Shown here piece after piece: positions 32,466 through 44,876 of a stretch of DNA of 64,000 nucleotides. Origin of the DNA: Lenzites betulinus (lineage: Eukaryota > Basidiomycota > Agaricomycetes > Polyporales > Polyporaceae). The stretch's first letter is position 1. Every line of letters begins with the position of its first letter. The stretch is from NCBI GenBank assembly GCA_022264855.1, contig JABYQU010000016.1, positions 1 to 64,000 of the forward strand, given 5' to 3'. The translations under genes and the position numbers were made by a program. The notes below the pieces were generated by a model. That model saw only the letters and a list, made by a program, of their open reading frames with translations, did not search any database and was not told where the DNA came from.

Positions 32466-33231
32466 GCCTCCGACGGTCGGGTTCGCAGCTTTAGGGGTGT
32501 GGTGTATGAGTGTTTGTCAAGGTCGCGTGGATGGGACGTATTGCCGGTCCGCATACGTCGCAATCTGAGAGCTGTGTGTCGGAAAAGGATTCAAATTGAT
32601 GTACCCTATTTCATTTACAAGGCAACGCCGCGGCAGTATGCCCGTCGAGCAAGAACTGATCGTGCCGGGGCGGAATCCTGAACAAACCTATCATCGCTGA
32701 GTAACGATACATACCAGATGAGGTACGTCGAGCTCAAGGTACGTATTTCTTATCTCAAAAACTAGATAAATCCCCGCGTATCTTGAGCTTCGACCTTCAA
32801 ACCCGCGGACTGCGTCGACAACGGATAGCGAGATGCAGACAACGCGGAAGCGATCAGCAACGAGATAATAAAGTAGTAGTATGGTGCACCTCGGGCCTGA
32901 GTCTCTATGCAACTTTGTTCGATGAATTGGCGAACCTTCGGCACACATGGGCAAATTTGCAGGGTTTTACACAACCCTGAGAAGCGACTATCGCTACTCA
33001 CGGAAACTCGCCTGAAAGCGTACCATTTGGATAGACGATAGGCAACCGCACACTTGTCCAATGTTGCGTGGGACAATTCGCGTGCGCCCAAGGTACACTT
33101 CAATTCGAGAGCTCGAAAGCAAAGCAAACGCCCTCAAGATGAAGTCCCGATAGCCAATTTCATAGGGCAGCTCCAAATATGTACAACGCGCAGGTCGCAA
33201 GGATCTTCCAACGCAGTAGCGTACTGCGGAC
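32466..33231. other. Convergent intergenic region (3' ends of GH3 and GH10)
   Basis: 766 bp holding the two 3' UTRs. Only short frames without family resemblance, and no repeat. Confidence 0.4.
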
Positions 33232-34895
33232 TCAGGCCAGGGCCTGCATGACGGCCTGGTACGCGGGCTTGGGGTTGAAGTTTGCGTCGAAGAGGAGCGG
33301 GGTGGTTGACGCCCTCCACGAGTCCTGCCAACGCACATATTTGGTCAGGAAACGTGAGTATGTGGAAAGGGAAGCCACTCACGGGGTCGCGCACACCCCA
33401 GCTGGTGACGGACACGCAGCTGGGAACAGCGAGACATGCCTTGGCGACAGTGGCATAGTCGTTGGGGGCCTGCGCATGGTACGGTGATGAGCGAAGGAGG
33501 GCAAAGCGTCCATGGTAGTACTTACCGCGCCCGCGATGTCGAGCTCGGTGATAGCGACCTCGACGCCTGCGCTCGCGAGCTGCTGGAGAGCGCTCTGGAA
33601 GCCACCTGCACCGCCGGCCTGTGGAAGAATGAGTCAGGCTGTTACATGTACGTGGCATGAAAACACCTACCGAGAGGTGGGCCTGAGTGCCGATACCGTC
33701 GATGAGCTTCGTGCCAGCGCCGTTGACCTTCTTGACCATGTTCACGACACCGTTGACCTTCGCGTTAACGCTGTCGAGGCTATACAGCGAAAACCATCAG
33801 TGGGCATCCTCGTGCACAATCGCGACGCGAAACGTACTTGTAGTCGTTGATGTACAGCTTCGCGTTCGGGTCCGCCGCGCGCGCGGCCTGGAACGCGATC
33901 GTGACGAAGTCCTGGCCGAGGACGTTGGAGAAGACGGAGGAGCGGAACGTGCCGTCCTCGTTGAAGATCTCGTTCACGACGTCCCACGAGTACACCTTGC
34001 CCTTGTACCGCCCGGCGAGCGTCGAGATGTGGTTCTGGATGACGGACGTGAGTGTCGCGCGGTCGTTGATCGCGGACACCCAGGACGGCAGCTGCGAGTG
34101 CCAGACTGTGCGCGAGCTGCGTGAGCTTGTCGGTTACTTTGATCTTAGCTTGGACAACGTACCGAATGTGTGGGCACGGATCATGAGACCGTTTTGCGTG
34201 GCGTAGTTGACGAGCGCGTCAGAGCCGGTGCACGAGAACTGGCCGCGGCTGGCTGAAATCCCCCCAAAATGTCAGCGGTGACCCAAAATGCCCGTTGCAA
34301 TAAGAACACATACGTTCCGTCTATGAGACAAATACGTTATCAGTATACCGTACAAATAACGTGGACAGAGCTACGTACCGCATCCCACTTCATCGAGTTC
34401 TCGGGCGTGACCTGCCCGAACTCGCGCACGGTGACGGCAGAGTCCGTCGGGTTGCTGAAGCGGTTCGAATCCGCGGCCGTGCCCCAGAACTTCTTGCCGT
34501 GCTTCACGAAGGCGGCGTTGAGGCCCGTCGCGGCCGGCGCAGGCGATCCTGAACCCGGGGTCGTCGTCGGGGGCGGCTGGGGCACGGAAGTGGGCGGCGG
34601 CGGAGGGGGCGCGTTGGCGGAGGGCTGGCACTGCGAGTAGTAGGCGTTGAGCTCGATGCAAGCCGTGCCCGCGTCGCAGACGGTGGAGCCGGTGAAGCCG
34701 ATGCCCTAAGAATACAAGGTCACACTCTCATTTGTCTACAACGACGGTCAACCATGCTTACTCCGCCTGCGCGGAAGTCAGCGATATGAAGGGCGATATA
34801 GGCTATAAACACGCACATTGACCCCAGACCGCGACAGCGTTGGCTGGGACGGCGACGAGGGTAGCGAGCGAAACGAGGGCGGCGAGGCTCTTCAT
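33232..34895 (-). CDS. GH10 endo-1,4-beta-xylanase with N-terminal CBM1
   Basis: Signal peptide [20 protein letters not shown] is followed by a CBM1 cellulose-binding module ([31 protein letters not shown]). A Pro/Thr/Ser linker comes next, then a GH10 barrel: [43 protein letters not shown] (acid/base Glu), [21 protein letters not shown] (nucleophile Glu), SVTSWGVRD and [13 protein letters not shown]10 enzymes cut internal xylan bonds, and the CBM1 anchors them to cellulose. Two microexons are needed: GCGGA (34762-34766, 5 nt), completing the second Cys-Gly of the CBM, and ACGGAAC (34314-34320, 7 nt). Both sides of each have good splice sites. A TATA box lies about 105 bp upstream. Confidence 0.93.
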
Positions 34896-35697
34896 TTCGA
34901 TACTGTTCGAGTTCCTGAGAACTGAGTACTGAGTCCTGGCTGGAGAGTGGGGCTGGGGCGACGCAGCGAAGACGAGGAGTCTCTCGAGCGATCCTCAACG
35001 CTTTTATACCTCGCGTACAAAACTCGGCCGGTCCCGCATGCGCATCCCGCCCACATGCTCACGGCCGGGAGGAGATCCACGCAAGGACCACCAGACCAGT
35101 GCCAACAGAACGGTCGGAAGCAGATCCAGGTGCATGCAGACAAAAAGCTTGGCAGGCATCGTCGTCGACGCCGATTCCCCGTAGACCCGAAGACATAGTT
35201 TGACGAGGGGAGGAAACAACAGACAGCAGGCCGGCACCACCGAGAGGGCTATTCAGCTGGAGATTTGCCGGTGAAAGGACAAGCCGCGTACGACCTTCTG
35301 TCAACAACATGATCGTGCGCGTGCGGGCCGCCGCGCCTATATCGGCCGCCATAGTGGCAGCGAACACAATTTGTTGTGCCTCTGAACTGCACTACTGCAT
35401 AGGGTGATAATCTGCGCTCCAGAAGTGCTTCGAAGAAGTACCGAGGGTGTTGTTGACGGATCGTGGAAGAAAAGTCTATAAGACCCGGCTTCGCCCACGT
35501 GAACGAAAACCGACTCGCTTTCTCGGAAAAACTCACCTGATTTATGATGGCAAACAACATTAATGCTTCATGGAGGGTACGATAGTCCTGTACGACGCGT
35601 GTCGATATGCAAAATGGCGTAGTAGTACAACTTTATGAGGTACAACGACGAAATGTATGCCTTACAACCCAAAGCTCTACCAGCGTGCGCCCTGTGA
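34896..35697. promoter_or_regulatory. Upstream region of the xylanase gene and 3' flank of IMP dehydrogenase
   Basis: 802 bp, no coding exon recognised. Contains the xylanase TATA box at 35001-35008. Confidence 0.4.
35001..35008 (-). promoter_or_regulatory. TATA box of the GH10 xylanase gene
   Basis: TATAAAAG on the minus strand, about 105 bp upstream of the ATG at 34895. Confidence 0.6.
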
Positions 35698-37817
35698 TCA
35701 TGCAGAGAAAAGCCGCTTCGTGTACCTGCGCGGAAAAACACATCGCCAAGCCCGCGTCAGCACAGAGGCTTGGCATCGCACTGCATATGCAAACCACTCA
35801 CGAGTTCAGCCCATGGACGCCGCCTTCAATCTGTGCGCTGGTGGTCCGAAGCTCGAAACGCGTCTTGCCGCTTTGCACCGACTCCCGCAGCTCCCCGACG
35901 TTACGCACGCCAATATCTTGGAACGAGTGTTGGAGGCCGGCATAGAGGTAGGGGATGAACGCGTGTACGGAGCCCTTGTCCTGGACGTCGCCAGACACGC
36001 CTTGGGCGACCTTGACAGCGGATGACTCGGAGAAATATCGTGAGGTGGCCGCGTTCTCGTGCGTGTTTGTCTTCGCGGGGTGTTTGGATGACCCGGGGCC
36101 ATCACCGCCCCTTTGCGCGGACGGCGGCACGGGTTTGCCTTGCTCCATCGCCTCCTGATGAATAGAGAGAGGTGAACGACGATACAAATGCACAGGACAA
36201 GGAGAACACTTACGAGACTTCCCATGCCACGGTAAGCCTTGACGCGCTTCCCCTCATGCCAAAAGTACTCGCCAGGAGCTTCCGTCGTGCCAGCGAGCAG
36301 CCCGCCCATCATGACGGCGCCCGCACCCAGAGCGAGTGCTTTCACGATGTGGCCAACGTTGCTGATACCACCGTCAGCGATGACGGGCACACCGAACTTG
36401 TTTGCGAACTCGGCGACCGCGTAGACGGCAGTGGCCTGTGGGCGACCGACGGCCATGACCTCCTGCGTGATGCAAATCGAGCCGGAGCCCATGCCAACTC
36501 GAAGACCATCGGCGCCAGCAGCGATAAGGCTGGCCGCTTGCTCGCGGGTGACGACGTTACCGGCGATGACCTCGAGCTTGGGGTACGTCTGCTTGATATA
36601 CTGGATCATCTCGATCTGGTAGATCGAGTTCCCCTGGGAAGAGTCGAGCACGACGATATCAAGACCAGCCTCCGCGAGGACGGCAAGGCGCTCCCGGTCC
36701 GCGGGGCGGGTGCCGACGGCTGCGGCAGCGTAGAGCTGCTTGCTCTCCGGAAGCTTCGACGCGAGAGGGTACGTCTTGTTCTTGAGAAGGTCAGAGCGAG
36801 CGAGGAGCGATGTCAAACGTCCCTGCTTGTCGACGATGGGCAGCTTGCCCTTCTTCGAATCGCGGAGGATGTCGTTCGCTTCCTGGAGGGTGATGCCCTC
36901 CTGTGCGGTGATGACGTCGGTTGTCATTATTTCGGACAGGGGGGTGGTCGGAGCGCGGAACTGGATATCCCTGCTCGTGACCATACCAACCAGCTTCCCG
37001 CCGAGCTGCCCATTTTCTAGCAGAAGAGATGGTCAGTACGTCATTCATCGTAACGAGAGTGGGTAACAAGTCAGAGCATATAAATATTATCCTCAAATCA
37101 CGCGTGTAAACGCGTTAGTTCGGAAGAACGAAGGTTATATATGTTTTTCTCATCATAGTAATGGTGTTTCAAGCGGTGCGCACTGCAGCTAACGCTGGGC
37201 TGAGTCAAGCCCGAGACTCCTTGACGCCTCCACAGAAAGGCTCTGTGGCTTACGCATGTCCCCCGCAAGATAGTGAATGCTGTTGCTTACCAGTGATGGG
37301 AATACCAGCAAAGCCGAGCCGTTCCTTGACGTCCAGAACGTCCTCCACCGTATGCGAAGGGGTGAGGACCACGGGATCGGTTATAAAACCGTTTTCGTGC
37401 CTCTTAACGGCACGCACCATCGCAGCCTGTGCGGCGGGAGGCTGGTTGTGATGAATGACACCGATACCGCCAAGGAGCTGGAAGAGCACAGGGCATCGGA
37501 CACAGAGGTGAACTGGGGTTAGCGACATCGCTCACCGCCAATGCGATAGCCATCTCGCTCTCAGTGACGGTGTCCATGGGGCTGCTCATGAACGGCGTCT
37601 TGAGGGTGACGTTCCGCGTGATACGACTCTCTGTCGCAACCTCCTGCGCGGCGAAGTCAATTTTGCCGGGTAGGAGGAGGAAGTCGTTGTAGGTGAGCCC
37701 GCCATGGACGCGGGAGTCCATGAGGTCGCTGACGGCGAGCCCATCAGAGCGCTGGTAGCTCTTCAAGACTTCCAGTGCTTGCGCGGGGGCGAGGTAGGCG
37801 TTGGAGTTGGAGGGCAT
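35698..37817 (-). CDS. Inosine-5'-monophosphate dehydrogenase
   Basis: IMP dehydrogenase oxidises IMP to XMP with NAD, the committed step of guanine nucleotide synthesis. The start [19 protein letters not shown] is followed by [17 protein letters not shown] and [20 protein letters not shown], two CBS domains ([12 protein letters not shown] to GIPITG, and [19 protein letters not shown] to LPIVDKQG), [16 protein letters not shown], and the active-site loop [13 protein letters not shown] with the catalytic Cys. Further motifs are [17 protein letters not shown] and [18 protein letters not shown]. The end is [13 protein letters not shown] after an intron that starts GTGAGT. One intron (about 37019-37293) is unusually long for the gene. 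Length and domain order are normal. A housekeeping gene, divergent from the coiled-coil gene. Confidence 0.95.
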
Positions 37818-38612
37818 GGTGGTGTGGGCAAGAGATTGCCAGACTCTACTTTTTTTGAGCGGGCAGCAATGCATGCGGATTTCAAACGGCGATTGAACCA
37901 GCGCGGCGCCCGTGGGTAGCGCCTCACCGACGATTGGCGCGGCGCGTAGAATTGGCCGCAGGACCATTACCATGAGGCAAGATACGCTGCTGGATCTTTG
38001 TCACGATGACTCAAGCTACGTGCGATGAACGTATGTCAAGATCTCGTACGACGTGGGGGAGGTGACCGGTGAGGGGAGGCAGGCCCTGAAACGTCGGAAA
38101 TACACAGTGACAGCGCTCTCGTCGGGTACGCTGGGAGCTGAAGTTCGGGATTTGCGCAGAATGTCTCCAAGTCGGTGTGAGAGCGATTTCGATGGCTCAA
38201 TGTCGCTTGACTAACGTTCTAACCTCGTGTCGCATTTTACAGCGTTCTAATGAAATCGCCGGACGTCAACCTGCAGGCTGCAACCGTGCGGAGGCCCACC
38301 GCGCGTGATGCACTAGTACTGTTATATGCACACGATGCAGCCCCCGTGTCGCCTGAGAGCATCACTTGTACGTACTACTGCTACTGAAAGTTGTAGTACG
38401 TAGAGCACCCAAAAGTTGTAGGTGTATCGATTGGGTCTCAGGCGGAAGCAGTACGCGACGACAGCGGCTGCTCGATATGGCTACACACCTGCCATATACG
38501 GCCAGATCGGCCATCAAGTTGTTATGTCGAGACTTGCGCACGCTCGTCCTCGTCCTCCTTCTCCCTCCAACCGCCATCTTCTCCAGCCCGAACACGCTCG
38601 CGGGCGTATCCG
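37818..38612. promoter_or_regulatory. Shared divergent upstream region
   Basis: 795 bp between the IMP dehydrogenase ATG and the coiled-coil protein ATG. No coding exon, TATA box or repeat was assigned. Confidence 0.35.
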
Positions 38613-41600
38613 ATGCACAACGCCTACCAGAATCCCTCTAATTCTCGCTCGCAGCCCGTCCCGAACTCGCACCAGACCCGCACTCTCTCCGCTGGCCTTC
38701 CTTTTGCACATCACGGCGTCCAGAACAAAGCTCCTCCTCTTCCAGCTAACGATAACGTATCTTCGGTGAGCCTCCCTTTCTCCGCAGGGAATTTATCCCC
38801 CATATGCACTTCACTGACGGTATTCAATTCTATAATTTACCAGCATTACGACTACCGGCATCAAAGAATTGCTCCAGCCCCCTCCGCTAACAATCCAGGA
38901 GCCGCCGGAGCCGCTCAGCCAAAATTTATGGTACGTATAACCGATTGGAATCTCCATTCCGTGCTCCCCCTCCTACCATTCCGTGCGCGCGGAAATACAT
39001 CGCAAGGAGAAGAAACCCCTGTTCGGGCATGAAACGAGTTACCTACGCCGGCGTGCAATGGTTGTCTGCGTCCTCGTCCGCGCATTTTTCCCCGTTGCAA
39101 GGGCGCGGTGGAGGTTGTAATTTCTATAAGACTGTCTCGTTGACGGAATTATAAAACCATAGAACGCGGCTCAATCGAACCGAGCCGGCATTCAAGACCA
39201 CCTTGGACGTCTACAACCCCAGCCCCAAGACGGCTACATGATCTCCTCCCCCGCTCGCCATATAGTTATGCATGGCACATCAACTCAAGCAGGGCCCTCG
39301 ATGCCTCCGCGACATAACTCACACCATGATCCAAACCGTGTCTCGGCCATGCAACATCCTGCTTCATCGTCCCACGTGCATCAACCCATGTCTACATCGT
39401 ACTCCTATCAGCACTTGCAGCCCGGAACATCCGACAGGCCCCCCGTCCTCGTACAAGGATACCAGGCGGGGCCGCAGAATCCTCCCCCGATACAGGTTCT
39501 TCAGAGCTTATCGCAGATCCATCAACATGTCGCGCAAGCAAACGCTGCCAAGGCACAAGAACTCCGACAGCGGCACGAGCAGCACCCGCCGCCTCAGGGC
39601 TTTATGCCCCCGCCTCCACCCCAACAATTATCAGCGCATGCACACAACCATGCGCCCCCCGACGCTTCTCGGTCGTCCATACAGCCGCGCGCTGCGCCGC
39701 CCGCTCAGAGTTATGTACCGTCACAGGGCCATACACAACCATCGCTACCTGTACAGTCAGCTGTACATACGTCTGGACGTCCAGCTGCGTCCTCGTCCCA
39801 GCCGCAGTCGTCTAATCCTCCGTCCGATTCGACGTCGAGCGCGCCGCCGAACCATAACGACATATTGGCACAGGCTGCCAGGGTACGGGCGCAGCACCTA
39901 CTCGAGCCCGCGCATACCCTCATGATGGACGGCCTTGCGCGCACGCATTCGCGCATCGCTACAGAGCTCGTGCGGATGTGTGAGACGACCACGCAGCGGG
40001 ACGTGGCCTTGAACCAGCTTCAGAAAGCGTACGACACCCTCCGCGGCGACTACATGCGCGAAAAGGCGGAGCGGGAGCGGCTCGAGCGCGAGTGTGAAGT
40101 GCTACGTGCTCAGGTGAACCACGCGGACTCCGACGCTCAGAAGATCAATGGGCATCTGCCAAAGATGCTCTTAGACTTGTACGAGACGCGGGAAGAGCGG
40201 GATCGATTGGCACAGGAGCTCACCGCCCTTCAAGCGGCGAACTCGCAGCTCAGGGACAAGGCCACCGTTGTGCAGGACGACGAGCTAATGCCAAGCGATA
40301 CAGTTGAGGAGAAAAAGTTTGTGAAGACCGAGCCTATGATGTTCCCACCACCCCTTTCGATCGTCAAAACGGAACAGATCAGTTCAGCAGCTATTGCGGA
40401 CCACGACACTGAACTTGCTCAAGGTGCGTGATATGCTCATACTATCCGCTTCTTATCCTCAACTCGGCACGGCCAGTTCTCGCTGCCGCGCACGAGGAGC
40501 GAAAACGGAAACAACGGGCAGAGCGTGATCTTGCAAATGTGAACAGCGTCCTCGAGGTCTGTCTGTCTGGATCACCACCGTTATAGCAGATGTTCATTCG
40601 CAGCAGGCTACGACATTACACACGCCCCTTCTTAACACATCCTCCGCACCTACCGATCTTGGGTCCGATCCTTCGCGGGCCTCAACCGCCGAGTCCGCGT
40701 CCGGGTCTAGCAAGATGGCCATCGACGAAGAGACGGCGCAAGCTGAGCCGTCAGAGCCACCTACCAAGACCGAGCAGCAGGACGCCGACCTCTTCTCGTC
40801 GTGGATGTCCTACGAGCCCCAGTTCGTCGACCTAACCGGAATCGATAGCTCACCCATGCAGCTTTCCTACGAGCTGCCGCCCCTCACGCGCGCCTCAGAG
40901 GAGCCCGTAGGGCCCGAGCGGAAGCGGTCCTTCGACGGCGGTGTTGGCACGGGGGAGCGCCCCTCTCCCAAGCGCCGCCGCACTTTGGATGTCCCAGCCT
41001 GGTTGAGTGATGCGCCGGAGGTGGACACACACGAGCCATCTGCTCCTTCGCCGTTCCTGTCGACGCGAGGCGCTGCCGAGGGTGAATCACCACCGGTGTC
41101 AAAAGCTGCGAACGGCGGAGCGACAGCCAGTAGCTCTACAGTGGACGGCCCGAGAACAGAAAACCCCCCGGCACCAGCTACCCCTTCACCAGTCGCCGAG
41201 CTGGAATGGCTTGACACACACTCGGCGCACTCCACGCCCAAACCCACACCGCCGCCCACACCAGGCCAAGTCCGCCGGACAGCGACACCGGCCAGCATGA
41301 CCGGTCATTCCCTTCCCTCCTCATCGGCCGTCGTCCAGTTCCCCGGACAGGCGCCCATGACGCCGACGAGCCCAACTGCGCCCCAGCCCGGGGCGCCGAA
41401 GAAGCTCAGTATGCGCCATATTCCCCTCATATACGAGGACACCAACGGACGGATGACCTGTCGGATCTGCCGGTACGTCGTGCTCCCCACCTGTTGTGCG
41501 TGTTCCGGTCTGAGGTCTGATTCCTGCGGTTCGCAGCGCGCGCTGCAAGGCATGGCTCGAGAACCGGTCGACGTACACCACGCAGCCGCAGCCGTACGTG

Positions 41601-41747
41601 CTCGCGAAGGCGACGGCGAGCTGGGACGACATGGTGGGCCACTGCGAGCGCGAGCACCCGATGTCGTTCGAGCAGCTCGTCAACATGACGCCCGACCAGA
41701 TCCGCGAGCGGGTGCAGAGCTTCAGCATGCTCGCGGGCCGGACGTAG
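38613..41747 (+). CDS. Coiled-coil protein with C-terminal Cys2/His-type motif, function unknown
   Basis: Exons starting at 38613 (MHNAYQNPSNSRSQPVP), about 38844 and about 39223 join in phase, followed by three further introns. The N-terminal half is disordered and rich in Pro, Gln, Ser and His. A coiled coil follows (ATELVRMCETTTQRDVALNQ; DYMREKAERERLERECEVL; YETREERDRLAQELTALQ). Then come an acidic/Ser-Pro region, a basic patch (GPERKRSFDGG, SPKRRRTLDVP, a likely nuclear signal) and a C-terminal zinc-binding candidate: MTCRICR ... MVGHCEREHPMSFEQL, that is C-x2-C with a distant H-x-C-x3-H. It ends SMLAGRT. I infer a nuclear regulator. Start choice is moderately supported, as the first two introns are inferred from frame only. 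Confidence 0.7.
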
Positions 41748-42266
41748 GGCTTTTCAGCGCGGTCGGTGTCCGTTTGTGAGTGCGCTGCGTTCGTCGCGGT
41801 TTCGGGGTGCTGATTCATGCCGGCAGGTATTCATAGCGTCAGTGTGCACCCTGAAGTTACATGTATCTACGGTCCTACCTCCTCTCAGCGTGTCCTTCCT
41901 GTCCCTTGCGCATAGTCTTCGTCGTATCTCTCATGCCACCATCTTGTCATCATCTTGTCTCAATCATGCAGCATGCTCTCCTGGATCTACCCGCTATGTG
42001 TGCGTTGCACGACATACCTCCGATGCCAGCCGTGCCATTTACGCGTGGGTGAGTGTTCGGGGCTGTCGCGGCAAGAATTGCGTAGGCTACATCACACACC
42101 AGAGGTCCTCAGCGTTAACGATAGCTTACATCCAACGACAAGATCTGTATACATGAAGAGACTCTGAAGCAGCGTCAAGTATCTACGGCAAACGCAAGCC
42201 GGCGCAGCGAAAAAGGTCCCAACCACGATGGAACGGTTCCGACGGTCGCCTGCAGCGGGAACATCA
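41748..42266. other. Convergent intergenic region
   Basis: 519 bp of 3' flank for the coiled-coil gene and the DNAJC3-type gene. Nothing recognised. Confidence 0.35.
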
Positions 42267-44266
42267 CTAGTGGTGGCCTGGCGAGCTGTAGTGGAACTGG
42301 AATCCGCCGCCGCCTCCGCCGCCAGGGAACTGGAAGCCACCGGGCTGGAAGAACTGCGCGAAGCCGCCCTGGAAGCCACCTTGGAACGGATTGCCGCCCT
42401 GCTGCGCCGTGGGGTCCATGGGATCGTCGCCGTTGTCGAATCGCTGGCGCAGCTCTGCACAATACCCGTCGTCAGCCACCGCGGGTTCCCGTTTGACTCG
42501 CGTAGAGTGCGCTTACCGGGGTCGCTGAGCACCTCGTACGCCTCGTTGACGGCGGCCATCTTGGCCTCGCTGCCGCCCTTGTCCGGGTGTGCGGTCATGA
42601 CCGCTTTGCGGCTGTACAGAATGAGCAGAGGATACAGAAGCGAACAGAAGCGCACTCACTATGCCTTCTTGATCGCCTTGGTATCCGCGTCGCGAGCAAC
42701 ATCCAGGACTTTGTAGTAATCCTTCTGCTTGGACTGCTTCAGCAGCTTCTGGGCCCGCTGCAGTCGCTGGTGGATCTGCGTGCGCTATTGTGTCAGTTCT
42801 GCTCTACCGCCAGTAGCGTCCCACATACCTCGCGATCGGACCTGCCGCTTGCTTCAAACGCGCGCTCAAGCACCCTTACGGCCTCCTCCCACTCCTCCTT
42901 CGCCATGAGCGCCTCCGAGCGACCAATCAGGCCGTCGGCGTCGTTCTCCAGGCCCTCCATCTCCAGTAGCGCGTTGCACCACTGCTCGCCCTTCTTCGCC
43001 AGCTTCATCTTCACATATGAGCGGCACAGCGAGCGCAAGATGACGGCGCGCCGCGGAGACGAACGCAGACTATCGGGGACCGGGATCTGCGGGTGAACAT
43101 CGAGTGCGTCCCGCGCGGTGTTCTCGACGAGCGCCGCGTCGAACTTGGCGGCGAACCCGTCGGTGCCGGACTCGTCCGGCCCGAGAAGGAGCTTGACTAC
43201 ACCACGCCAGTTCTCGGTCTGTAGGAGCTTGTCGAGGTTCTTGAAGTTCTTGTCGAATGCCTTGACTACGCGGTGGAGGGACAGGCACTTGGGGGAGTCG
43301 GGGTCGAAGTGGAGACATTGCTTGAGCGTAGGCAGACCGGGGGAGGTCGATTCCGGTGAGGAGTATGGGTAGAGGAAATATCCAAGCCTTGCCATCTTCA
43401 TCCACACAGCGGTGGTCGGCCGGGTGAGCTGCACGAGTCGACTACGCATGTTCAGCATGGTAATCAAGGAGTAAACGCTGAGTATGAAACGTACGAGAGA
43501 TCCGCCACCGCGCCCTCGATATCGCCGGCCGCGATGGAGCAGTCCGCTCGCTGCTGCCTGAGTTTGACGGAATGCGATGCGGTGGAAAGAGCCATGGTCG
43601 CGGCGTCGATACACGCCTGCCAGAGATTCGCCCGGATCGCCTGTGCAACCTTCTTCGTCGCCAGCTCGCCCTCCGTGATAGCCATCATGACCTCCTGGGA
43701 CCCCTGGTCGCCCTTGACCTTGGTGGAGTACTTCCGCAGGGCATCTCGCGCCTCGGCGTACTTGCCTTCCTTGGAGTAGATACGGGCCTTCATGAGGTTT
43801 GCCTTGTCGAAGGTGTCATTAGTGAGGGCAAGGACCTGATCGAAGTCGGCAAGTGCAGCTGGGTGGCGGCCGAGGGAGTAGTACGCAGTGGCGCGCTTGT
43901 AATATAGTAGGTAGTCGGCGGGCGACTGCTCTATAGGGGATATGAGCAATTGATACACACACACGAATGGTTTATGGTTCGCGTCTCCGCCGCCAGCATC
44001 CCGTACGAGTGCAGGCCCGGCAGAATCATACCAAGCCGCCCGGCCTCGAGCATAGACCATGGGAGCTCACCTATTGCTTCGGAGTACGCCTTGGCAGCAT
44101 CGTTGAATTGACCAGCGGTGAGCAGAGTATCGGCGCGGCTGATGAGAGGTATGAGCCCAGGGGGATAGAGAGCACCGCCTGAGCCGGGGAGAGTTGGTTC
44201 CGGGTTGGCGGCGTAGACCAGACCAACGAGCAGGAGGGGGAGTAGGAGAGAGAGCCTGAGAATCAT
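42267..44266 (-). CDS. DNAJC3/P58-type ER co-chaperone (TPR plus J domain)
   Basis: Signal peptide MILRLSLLLPLLLVGLVYA, then tandem TPR-like repeats (LLTAGQFNDAAKAYSEAIEQ, YLLYYKRATAYYSLGRHPAA, IYSKEGKYAEARDALRKY, LQTENWRGVVKLLLGPDE, EEWEEAVRVLERAFEASGR). A J domain follows: KDYYKVLDVARDADTKAIKK and YRKAVMTAHPDKGGSE, with the HPD tripeptide that stimulates Hsp70. The C-terminus is Gly/Phe-rich (GGNPFQGGFQGGFAQFFQPG) and ends SSPGHH without an HDEL signal. This is the architecture of DNAJC3/P58, a lumenal BiP partner that handles unfolded secretory proteins. No lesion was seen. Confidence 0.9.
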
Positions 44267-44876
44267 GATAGCTATGGAGAATGGGTGCGCGGAGACAGCG
44301 CCAGCGAAGGCCTGCAGAGGAGGAGGAGAGAGGAGGTCGAGTTCAAGTTGTGCTCGTCCAAATCCGGACGTGGACACGTTAGCAGCCCGCCATGTGACCT
44401 GTCACGTCACGTCACATCCTACGTACCGATGCTGGTTTTCACAAAGCCGATCAACGATCTTCAAGTAGCCAGACTGACGTCGTTTAGACGAAGTCTCAAG
44501 GCGAGAGATACGTCCCCTTTCCCCCTAATTCCCACACCGGGTGCTGGTCACGTGCCAGGGAGGAAGTCCCGCGTGCGCTCATGGGTGGTGTAGTGCGACG
44601 TTGGTGCGCACAGCGTCGTTCGCGATGGCCGTTTGCTGCGCGCGAACGGGAGGCCACGTTGCACATCTCACGTCGATGTATACGTGGCGGTTACGGCGGA
44701 CGATGACCTCCATACCTGTCTTGCACCGGACGTCGAGGGTGCTTGCAGCACATCTACACCAATCCATTCCCATGCTGTTCTTGCTCGAAAAAGCCCAATG
44801 TGCACCCTCACGCTACGCTACACCGCGCGAGGGCACCGTCAACATTCCAACATCATCCGAACTGCACGAGCACACC
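44267..44876. other. Intergenic region between the DNAJC3-type start and the amidohydrolase 3' end
   Basis: 610 bp, including a gtcacgtcacgtcacatc run near 44,401 (overlapping ACGTCA-type motifs, as bound by bZIP factors such as unfolded-protein-response regulators). It lies about 140 bp upstream of the co-chaperone start. The regulatory reading is an inference. Confidence 0.4.

Noticed and set aside
37161..37451. Plus-strand frame inside the IMP dehydrogenase gene
   Set aside because: Antisense shadow of conserved exons and a long intron. No independent support.
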